From positions 115,945,680-116,009,679 of the forward strand of contig NC_089240.1 of the NCBI RefSeq assembly GCF_963924675.1: a DNA stretch of 64,000 nt, in the 5' to 3' direction. This DNA is from Phocoena phocoena. Lineage: Eukaryota; Chordata; Mammalia; Artiodactyla; Phocoenidae. The position numbers and the translations under genes are program-made. Below, in pieces: positions 55,116-64,000 of this stretch; position 1 is the first letter of the stretch; every line of letters starts with the position of its first letter. Below the pieces are notes generated by a model, which had not been told where the DNA came from, did not search any database, and saw nothing but the letters and a program-made list of their open reading frames with translations.

Positions 55116-58100
55116 CTCTTTCTCCCTATTCCAGCTTCACTATTTCCCCCCTCTATCAATATTGTCATAAAAAAAAAAACTAGTTAACACTCTTGATATT
55201 CCGTCTTAATGAGGGAGAAGATTTTTTCAAGCAAGATCACTTATAATGCCCTGGAGTAGATGGCTTGAGACTAAGGGAAGTTCATGATAAGGGTGGAGGA
55301 AGTAGGGTGAGAGAGAGAGTATATATAAACAAATCGACTTACAGAATCCAGTTGTTTTCTCAGGTAATTGTCGACAGTTCAAAACACATTTTCGTTCAGC
55401 AACGTTTAAGAGCTGCAAACAGACTTACTGGCAGATTTTCTGATCTATTATGGCAATGGAAACCATCTGATGCTTGTTTTCAAACATATTTGCAGATGGC
55501 CAGAACTTATGACTCAATTAATAAAACAAACGTGTCTATGAACTTAATGTAATCCTTTTGACCTTAATAAAGTCTTAAATCCTGAGTAAGTCTGTTTTAA
55601 GTTTGAAAAATGTACACAAAAGTGCAACATTGCATACACTCACTAGAGTTTATGACCCTTGCCTCCTACCACTGCACCCTGGCTAACTTAGTGCCATTTA
55701 AAGTGCTTCCTTTGGTGGTAGCAAATTATAAATCCATATCTCTGTAAGATGTTCTCATCAGCCCAAAGGCTTGTACATAAGCACACATGCATGCACACAC
55801 ACACGGTTTTCTCTCGCATTGATTTTGTTGGCAGGTTGGAAAATGACCGAGGACTTCCTGTTCTAATTCTAAATATCATTGTTTGTAATGATAATATGCT
55901 GTTCATTTTCCTGGATTTTCCGCCATGGAAATGCTAGACACATTACAATAAAATATATTCTTATGCAAATAATCCAAATAGGGTTTTTTTTAAACCCCAG
56001 AAGAAATCTTTGAAAGAATGTCCTGTCAAAAGCAAAATACGAAAGTTTCTCAATAGGCCACTATTCTTTATCTGAGCTGTTAAGTCTCTAAGTTATTATA
56101 TCATTACTGAATTGAAAGAATAATAAAATAATACTGGATAGTCAGCCCCTAGCCCCTCCCCATACATAGCAATTACAACTGTAGCTGAAAATGACTGAAA
56201 TTTTATCACATCAAAGAAGACACCAGCCAGCCATGGCCTCATGAACGCCTTTCTGGGGTTCTGAGTTAGATTTAAAAAGGGAGTTGTTCGGGATATTGTT
56301 CTTTTGTTTCAGAGGCCCCTGTCAGTCAGCACAGCAGTTAGTGAGGAACTCTATTGCTTGCTACCACCAACCAATAGGCAGACTGGTTTGGCTCTTTTAA
56401 CCTAGCTGGTTATCTAATCTATTTTTATTATGAAAGAGGAGTATAGTTAATGGATTTGGTCAAGGCTGAAATTAAGCCTGGATGTTTTAATGACAACCGA
56501 ATCATTCCTTATTTTATGTTAACTGTATTCAAACCTGTTTTGAATAATTATGTTAGTAGGGAGAGGAGCAAAGATCACTAAACTGGAAATAAAGCAATGC
56601 AGGTTCTTTTCTCCCTATGAGTCCAGCTCCGTTCTTAAGAGGCTTTGCAAGAACCTTGAGGATCCTGGCTTCATTTGGGGATGTGGTGGTGGTTTTGTCT
56701 TAGAAGGAAGATGAATAATTTCTTCTATAAGCCAATATAGCAGTATTAAAATTGAAAAAAATAAATGGGCTCCATATGTAACATTCAGTATTACCTAAAA
56801 CTTATCTCATCTTGCTCTGGTGTGTCCAGTTTTGTTGATGGTGGAAAACTTAAACTTGCTGCTGAAAAAAACTAAGTTTCTTCTAATTTAAGACTCTCTT
56901 TTAGATAGTCATTCCATGCAACGTTCAACTTCTCTCTCACAGAGTTGTATCAAAGGGTTTCCTCTCCCCCTTTTCCCCACAATGATGTGTGCATGCAGAG
57001 GAAGCCCTGTGTATGGAGGCAACAGCAGCAGGACAGAAGGAACTTGTGGTTTTTCCTGGAATAGTCTGCGTCTTGCTGAGGTACAGAGCATCCAGTGCTA
57101 ATGTCTGCCGTTTCCTTGTATTATCCACTATGATAGTCCAGGGCCACTTTGGTCTTGAGTTGTCTGAACATGTTCATCCTGCACCAGACCTCTTCCAGTT
57201 CATTAGTTCTCTCGAGTGTCTCCCATCCCCTGCCACTCACAGGCTGTGGGAAATTGGAAGTTTTATCTCAGAAACATCTACATAGACATCTCTCTTGCTG
57301 CTGATGCTACACTTTATGTTTCCAATACATCTTACTTACTCTTTCTGTATTAGAATATGGCCATAAAAGTAGACCAGCACCCAGTATGTTCAATATGCTC
57401 TCAGTGTATGTAGGGTTTCTGTTTGACCTTGTCAGGGATGAGGTATCTTCTCCCTAGTCCATTATATGACATAGCCTTCCTGCTCTTTAATATTGTGGCC
57501 AACAATCAGCTCAGAGCCCCACATTTAACTCTTGCTATATAATAGGATTTTAAAAAGAGATTTAGAAACCCTTCACTGCACCCAGCTTTCAAGATCATTG
57601 TCCTCCTATGGACTTAGAAAAATTTAGTTTAAAATCCAAGCTGAGCAAAGACTCCTTCAATCTAGGTTGTACCAGAAGCCCTGTCTCCCACCCTACGTCA
57701 TCATGCCACATTGATCCAATGGGTAAGGAGCCATAGAAAACAGATAAATATTTTGTACATTATATAAATACATCTTTCTGTTAAATTACTGACCACCTTT
57801 TACAGCATAATTTTGATGCACTAGAATGCCTGCTAGGGAGCCAGTAGTTCTCAGTATTAGGCAGCAGACATCCAATACAGAGATTTAGGGAGAAAACACG
57901 GTTCATTTGCCAAGTAAGGTTTTTCAAATTGAAGAGGAAGATTCAGAATATCTTGGAATTCGTAGCCCTCTTGTGAAAGTGACTGAGGGTAAGTACTATC
58001 TCAAAGTGCTGGTGTGTTAGACAATGCAACTGTGTTTGAGAAGACATTGGGAGCGCATGTGAAGCAATGCCTTAAGTTGTCCCTTGATGAAGCAGCGTTG

Positions 58101-58740
58101 AAACTATCACTGGACAGAGATATGTAGACTCAAATTTATTGTTAATTTCTCACTCAAGCTTCTTCTGAGTTGGTCCTATCATTAATGATCTCGAACCCAA
58201 TTAGCAGTACTTGAGAGTAGAGGAAACTAATATAACAATTTTATACTTATTGAAGAGATGGTTGGTCCACAGATATTTTTGAATTTGCTGTATTTTGGGG
58301 TTCATTGCCTTCTAACATTGTTTACCTCTATAGTTAATAAATCTTATTTTTTATTTTGAAAGTTAGAAACTGAGACCCAGGAAAGAAAAAAATGGTTTTT
58401 AAGGACATAGCTCAACTCATTACTGTGCTACAGTCCTGCTCAAATTTTAATTACAAAATAAGTATCTATATATAAAGCATTTGTGTTCATAGTTACAGTA
58501 TCATGAGATCATTATACTGCCACATTTTGTCATCCATATCTTTTTATAGCCTGAAAGAGGCTGAAGAGAGCAGAGAGTGTTTATTCAGATCAAATGTGGT
58601 AGAGGTAGAAAGCAAGTAAAGTATGGGGAATATTTAAATACTTTACGGTTAGTTTTCAGCTTTGGGGGTTTTAAGGTATAAGTAATGCTTATTATATTAA
58701 TCTAGATGTTACATTAAATTTGTTGAAAAACTACTAAAGT
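55116..58740. other. Repeat-poor unique sequence, 3.6 kb
   Basis: The longest stretch without a recognised interspersed repeat. A short CA tract lies at 55784-55806. Overlapping short frames at 56909-57285 occur on both strands and are not protein-like. No splice-flanked exon is convincing. Confidence 0.5.
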
Positions 58741-58744
58741 AAGC

Positions 58745-58910
58745 TAGGAGCTTGGAGATCTTCGTCTTAGGCCCTGAACCACCACAAAACAGATTGGTTG
58801 ACATGAACAAGTCAGTCAGCTATTTTGGGTCTTCAGTTTCCTTATGGATAAAAATGAGAACATTTAACTGGATAATCTCTAAGTTCTCCTCTAATATTCA
58901 GTGAGTCTAT
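58745..58910 (+). mobile_element. MIR-related SINE relic
   Basis: 'aacaagtcagtcagctattt', 'gtcttcagtttccttatgga' and 'actggataatctctaagttc' follow the MIR/MIR3 pattern. Confidence 0.65.
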
Positions 58911-58944
58911 GTGGATTCCAATCCCACAGATCTATCATGTGTTT

Positions 58945-59415
58945 CCAGTTCCCAGATCTAATCAATCACCAAGTTCTGCTGACTTTCTCCTAATTATTAC
59001 TTGACTTTATCAATACCCCTTCATTGCAGCTGCCATTCCCCTTGTTGAGAGCCTCAGTATTTTTCATCAGACTCCAAACTAGTTTCTCTGGCCCTCTTGA
59101 CCCCTTCCAATATCTCTTCTTTTATGGTGCCAGGGTGATTTTTCTAAAACGCTAAGTTGATCACATCATACTCTAGGTTATAAGCCTTTTGTGGTTCCTC
59201 TATTGCTATAGTATAAAGCATTGTTTGCATGATCTAGCTCTCCATTTCTTTCTCCCCTTTCGTCCTCATTTTCAGTGATTAAACCAAGCTGATCTGGCCA
59301 CTCCCTTGCTTAAAAACTGCAGACACTTGGTCAATATTCCGAGTGCCTAGTCCAGGGCCTGGAATGTAGTAGGTGCTCAATAAAAGTTTGTGGACTATAT
59401 TGAATGAATCAGTTA
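58945..59415 (+). mobile_element. L2 LINE relic with 3' end
   Basis: 'ccagggtgatttttctaaaa', 'atcacatcatactctagg', 'ttgcatgatctagctctcc', then 'agtccagggcctggaatgta' and 'gtaggtgctcaataaaagtt'. It may be one L2 with a deletion or two pieces. Confidence 0.8.
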
Positions 59416-59439
59416 TAAGCTTGGTTCTACAATGACTGT

Positions 59440-59715
59440 GTGTCATGGCAACCACTCCAGGTTCTTGATCTAGAACCCCTGGTATGGGTTAGGTGCTCCT
59501 CCTTCATGCTTTATCAGCCCCCTCTGCTGACCCCTGTAGCAGCACTCATCACACTGGATGACAACTGCCTGCTTGCTGTTTTGTCTACTTCTATAGACAG
59601 TGAGCAACTTGGGGGCATGACCCAGGTCTTGGTCATCATTTTAATCCCAGTGCCTAGCACATGGCAGGCACTCAACAACTGAATATTTGAATAAATGAAT
59701 GAATGAAAGAATGGC
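59440..59715 (+). mobile_element. L2 LINE 3' end relic
   Basis: 'cacactggatgacaactgcc', 'ttctatagacagtgagcaac', 'ttgggggcatgacccaggtc', 'gtgcctagcacatggcaggc', then (GAAT)n-like 'aatgaatgaatgaa'. A second L2 in tandem with the preceding one. Confidence 0.82.
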
Positions 59716-62700
59716 ACAACAGAGACTAGGTTATATTAATAAACACCTCTTTATATCACACTGGCTTCTACTTTTGTAAAACTAAATGGTTAAAATCCTT
59801 ATTTAAAGAAGAAAGAGACTTTACCCTCATAGCAAATGTCCAGAACAATGGATTCTTTTGCCTTTGCAACTCTGACTTTAGCCAGTTGACCCACTGACAT
59901 GCTGGTGGACAATGCAAGTATTGACCACCATGGGAGACTGCATCTTCAAGATGGGGAAAGGAAGCAGTACTCCTTAAAGAATAGGGGACAGCTGAAACTG
60001 TGAGGATGGTGCAGCTACCTTGGGAAAGAAGGACAAATAAGGGGAAACCATCAGGCAGAAAAGGCTGAGAACCAGTTTCCATTGTGTGATGGTGTTGATT
60101 TTTGAAAATAAGAAGGTATTCATTTTACATGCTATGGTAATTAAGCAAACAAAAACCTATATGACCAAAAAAGAGAAGATTGATACATGCATTCAGTGAA
60201 AGCAGGGAAAATTACACTAGCGGAGGAAAAGATTCCATATGTTCTCCAATACCTAGGCACAACTGGGTGCCGCTTTAATGACTTTCCAAATGCACCCCGT
60301 TGCTCTTAGGTATTGAAGAACATATGGCACGTTTCCCCTTTAACTGTGAATTTCCTTGCTTTTGTCAGTTGGTGTCTCAAGCTTAATGTATTTTAATGCA
60401 GCTTTTGTGGGTGTGAATACAGTCCGAAGTTGTTATTAGAGAGACCATGTTAATGGTCTACACAGATGTTATCTTAGTCTTCCCCAAATATGCTGTGAAA
60501 ATCTACATATACAGGTCTAACTTTGAAATTGTTAATAAAGGCCCTTCGAGAGTTTCCAAATCTTTCTTCTCAGCTCCAAACTTAGCATGGATGATAAATG
60601 ACCATTTAGTTGCCAATATAGCACAATATTTCAATTTCCTGCCTTCCCAAAGGTATTTGAAAGGTTGTACGAAGTTCATACTCACAGTATGTGTTGTCTA
60701 CAATGCTGTGATCTCCGACTGGCTAACTTTAACCAAAACCTTTTCAATTAACTCAACACATTCCTGGAGAAAAAACCAGCCCACTCAAGGCTCTGTGCAA
60801 ATATGTCTTTATTGATATTCTTGGCAAAGACTCCCTAAATTATGGTGAAATCTGTTCTTTCAGATGATGTGCAAAAGGGAATATTGTTCACGTAAGGCAA
60901 ACACTAAATGAACGGAAGGATGATCAACATTTTATCTACAAAAAACTACAGATTTAACTGTATTTTTTTTTTGCACACACAGCCTCTGAGAATGTTGATG
61001 AAAATCTAAAGGAAAAGGGAAAACAAATCCTCATTCACAGTCCTGCCACCCCCTGCAAATCAAATTGTTTTCATTTTTTCCTCATCCCCTTCTAGACCCT
61101 GTTCATATGCATACATAATGTTTACATAATTACACTTCCAGTGTAGAAGCAATTTTGTAATCTGGGTTTTTTTCTATTTAAAATTATAGCCATTGGATTA
61201 TAAGGAAAGCTATATAACCATTCTTGTGGACAAATAGAGCAGAACCTAGAGTAGAAAACGGAAACTCATGTATAGAAATTTGCCGGGCAGCTAAAGCCCA
61301 GCATTTCAAAGTATAGAAAGATCCCTGACTAGACTAGGCTGGCTCGTTGTTTGCTTCTGAATCCTCATAGTGTAAGCAGGGGATCCAAAAGAGGGCTGCT
61401 TCTGGTTGTCGCATTATTCTGAGAGCCAGGCTGCCAGAGAAAGGAGCCCAGTGTGGGCCATGGACAACTCCACTGGGGGCTTAATATCAGCCAAATAAAA
61501 GAAAACAAGGCTGATTTCTCGTGAGTCACCATTAGGCTGCCTGCAGAATGAGCATTTCTGAAGTGTATAACTTCTGGGAAAGCTATCCCTTTCTGTTGAC
61601 CAAGGACTTTAAGCTCACCACATCAAGGAGCTGTGAGGGGCTGTCTTAGGCTGTGAGACTGAAACTCATTTTAGGGATGGTGAATAGCAACAGACACACT
61701 AATTAGTGCTGTTGATAAAAGTTATGGCCAAACAGTTAACAGAGTGACAAAATCCCCAAGTAAAGATTTACACACACAGTGTGTGAGTTTAAAACAATTA
61801 TGTATTTCAGCTAAAATCCAAGCTCTGCTTAATATTTATTGGTTGGCTAATCCAAGCAGTAGTTCACTTGAGGAAGAAAAAGAAATTTCTAATATTATTT
61901 TCACAAAATTGGCAATATTAGAGAAATAATTAAAATCCAAGTGTGTGGGTTTTCTCTCTAAGTTCATGTACTTAAACCAGTTCTCTCTGTTTATCCTTCG
62001 TGAGTTTTAACAACAAGCAACCCCTTCTGGATAATACTGCATGCCTTTACCCAGCTATGATTTTAGCCAGAATGTGGGTGGCAGCTGTTGTGCTCCTGTT
62101 TTTACCAGTGTCTGGAATATCAGATTTGGAAGTCTTTGTTTAAAGAAATGTGGCTTGTTGCTATACATACATAATTTTTTTTCAATTTTTATTGGAAGTC
62201 TAACTTGCTCTTCTCCAGACTTATGAGCTAAGACTAACTTGCAAGACTTGCTTTGCTGAAATCATGACAGACTGAAATGTACATAGGAATTGGTGAAACT
62301 TTCAGACTAGTGGAATTACCTGATTTAGGAAATAACACTGCAGAGGTTCTTAAGCTCCCCCTCTCCAAGTACCCTTAACAACAGAGGTGTGTGAACTCTC
62401 CAGGGGCTCTGGAGCAGTCTGCCACAAGCTTGAAATTTCTTTGAAGATTCTGTTTTTCATCTTAAGATATCATAGGTTTTTGTATACTACTCCATAATAT
62501 GTTCATGTTTGTTTTGACTTTTCAAAATATTTTATGTTGTCAGATAAATTATGTAACTTTTCCTTCCAGATCTTGAAGGAAAATAGGTGTTCCAGAAAGA
62601 TGTCATGTTTATTCCATGGCTTACACTGGTGCCTTTTGAAAAGCACAACATAGTGGTTTTAAGAATTTATTTTTTCAGCTATTAAAAAATTTTAGAATTA

Positions 62701-62914
62701 ATTAAATACCAGGGAACATTAAATACCTGGAGTGTTTTTCCATTGAACTTCAGCCCACCAGACTACCAATATGTGATAATACATGTAAAACTGCTTTGAA
62801 ATAGTCCAGTGCTATATTTGTGTTAAATTCTACCATGTGTTGATTTTTTCTTCTTCTGTGTGGAGTTGTGCACTTCAACTTTCCCCAGCTCATTTGCTCC
62901 TGTGAAGTTTTCAT
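59716..62914. other. Repeat-poor unique sequence, 3.2 kb
   Basis: No interspersed repeat recognised except the palindrome at 60235-60327. A 122-codon plus-strand frame at 60447-60815 has no recognisable domain. Possible site of conserved non-coding elements. Confidence 0.45.
60235..60327. other. 93-nt imperfect palindrome (pre-miRNA-like hairpin)
   Basis: Arms 60235-60270 and 60292-60327 (36 nt each) are inverted copies with 31 of 36 positions complementary and no gaps. The loop (60271-60291) is 21 nt. Mismatches cluster at arm positions 22-25, with single ones at 12 and 30. Pairing stops sharply outside the arms. The size, single loop and small internal bulge fit a miRNA precursor. An old hairpin-forming repeat (Eulor or MITE type) is the main alternative. 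I recognise no known mature miRNA. Confidence 0.6.
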
Positions 62915-63130
62915 GTTAGAGTTTTAGAATGTGCTTTGAAGTGAGACAGGCCTAGATTTATATCACATCTCTGTCACTTACCTTCTCTTACACTCAGTTT
63001 TCCCATCTGTAAAGTGGGAATAATAGTATCCATTTCCCAGGGTTGTTGTGAGGATTAAATGAGGCCATATGTATAATGTGCCTAGCACATAGAAGGTGGC
63101 CCCCAAGTGGTAGCTCCTCTTCCTATGTAC
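62915..63130 (+). mobile_element. MIR SINE relic
   Basis: 'cacatctctgtcacttacct', 'cagttttcccatctgtaaag', 'ttcccagggttgttgtgagg', 'gtgcctagcacatagaagg', a near full-length MIR. Confidence 0.87.
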
Positions 63131-63544
63131 CTCATTGTCCCCTAGTATGTCTGGGCTGAATTCTGTGACTGTGCTTGCTCCTGGGCTCTGTGAGCTGGTG
63201 TAGTTGGGTAAGGGAAGAACTCTGGGTCTCTTCTGCTAATATTCTCATTGTTCTATTTTCTAGATGTGAGATGTGAGGTTCTTTGACATTTGCCAGCAAA
63301 CGATGTCTGCACCTTTTTCATGCAAAAGACAAAAGCAATCATCTGGGTAAAAATAGTACCTTCCTAATTACATTCTGGTCTGAACCATGTGCGATTCTGA
63401 AATTTCAAGGATTCTAGGATTTTATTTGATGGATTTGCATACTGAAATATTGTGGTCCTTATCTGAGTGGATTTTGATAATTTCTTTGGAAAATATTGAT
63501 TGTTTTGGATAGGGGTTTAAAGGTAGGATCTGCAATCCCAAAAC

Positions 63545-63660
63545 TTGAATCATATAATAATAACAAACACAGACATTGTCCCAGACCCTAAGTGCCTTAA
63601 AAATATTAACTCATTTAATCTTACGAGCAACCCTGTGAGGAAGGTGGTCTTATCATTCTT
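63545..63660 (-). mobile_element. MIR SINE scrap
   Basis: Reversed MIR: 'ttaactcatttaatcttacg' and 'agcaaccctgtgaggaaggt'. The SINE begins where it ends. Confidence 0.7.
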
Positions 63661-63872
63661 TAATTTTTTTTTTTTTTTGCAATGCGTGGGCCTCTCACCA
63701 TTGTGGCCTCTCCCGTTGTGGAGCACAGGCTCCGGACGCGCAGGCTCAGCGGCCATGGCTCACGGGCCCAGCTGCTCCGCGGCATGTGGGATCTTCCCGG
63801 ACTGGGGCATGAACCCGTGTCCCCCTTCATCGGCAGGCGGACTCTCAACCACTGCGCCACCAGGGAAGCCCT
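63661..63872 (-). mobile_element. CHR-2-type SINE, minus strand
   Basis: Poly(T), reversed body ('cagcggccatggctcac') and head ('gccaccagggaagccc'). Target duplication is masked by T-rich flanks. Frames through it on both strands are SINE-derived. Confidence 0.94.
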
Positions 63873-64000
63873 TAAAAATTTTTTTTGGGTATATTTGATT
63901 TACAATGTTGTATTCGTTTCAGGTGTACGGCAAAGTGAATCAGTTATAAATATACATATATCCACTCTTTTTTGAGATTCTTTTCCCATATAGGCCATAA
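63873..64000 (-). mobile_element. L1 3' end, runs off the window
   Basis: 'gatttacaatgttgtattcg', 'tttcaggtgtacggcaaagt' and 'gaatcagttataaatata' are antisense L1 3'UTR text. The element continues beyond the window. Confidence 0.85.

Noticed and set aside
60447..60815. 122-codon plus-strand frame near the hairpin
   Set aside because: No recognisable domain. The overlapping 60-codon frame on the other strand looks equally plausible, so chance is likelier.
1..64000. CRISPR arrays, operons, phage or bacterial mobile elements
   Set aside because: The sequence is mammalian by its SINE, L1, MIR and L2 content. No regularly spaced repeats are present.

Overview
This window looks like non-coding mammalian DNA from a whale or dolphin. 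The organism call rests on the repeats. There are many tRNA-derived CHR-type SINEs (opening GGCTTCCCTGGTGGC, with a box-B-like GGTTCATGCC) and several young L1 copies of the cetartiodactyl type. I saw no ruminant BovB or Bov-A repeats. Ancient mammal-wide repeats (MIR, L2, MER5-like, old L1M/L1ME) make up much of the rest. I found no host protein-coding gene, rRNA or functional tRNA. The long reading frames are either decayed L1 frames or chance frames, so the window is probably intergenic or deep intronic.

Layout. From 1 to 35,000 the sequence is a mosaic of MIR and L2 relics in repeat-poor DNA. It is punctuated by young insertions with readable target-site duplications (TSDs): CHR SINEs (345-463, 10126-10340, 22891-23106, 27079-27205, ~30335-30675), truncated L1s (7524-7854, 20960-21190), a twin-primed L1 (33531-33847) and a composite L1 block (3282-5019). 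An old L2 at 20200-21640 carries two separate L1 insertions.

From 35,023 to 42,904 lies the main feature: a full-length (~7.2 kb) minus-strand L1 with a GC-rich 5'UTR, a YY1 site at its 5' end, and broken ORF1 and ORF2. Its 3' end is joined directly to another L1 3' fragment, and one 13-bp TSD encloses the whole block. The block at 3271-5030 has the same logic: one 11-bp TSD encloses two L1 3' ends. Both downstream L1 pieces break at the same internal A-run of L1 ORF2. A SINE at 48.6 kb inserted at that same A-run.

From 43,000 to 55,100 is a dense nest of repeats: a TG-rich tract, an L1 ORF2 scrap, MIR inside MIR, a SINE inside an L1 inside a DNA transposon, and a very old L1ME relic carrying two SINEs and a younger L1M. 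From 55,100 to 62,900 the sequence is mostly repeat-poor, with an L2/MIR cluster at 58.7-59.7 kb. A 93-nt imperfect palindrome at 60235-60327 looks like a miRNA precursor or a relic hairpin repeat.

No genes act together here. The biology is retrotransposition: L1 machinery made the L1, SINE, poly(A)-only and short retrocopy insertions, and their nesting gives a relative order. All family names come from reading the sequence against remembered consensus features and were not checked by a database search.
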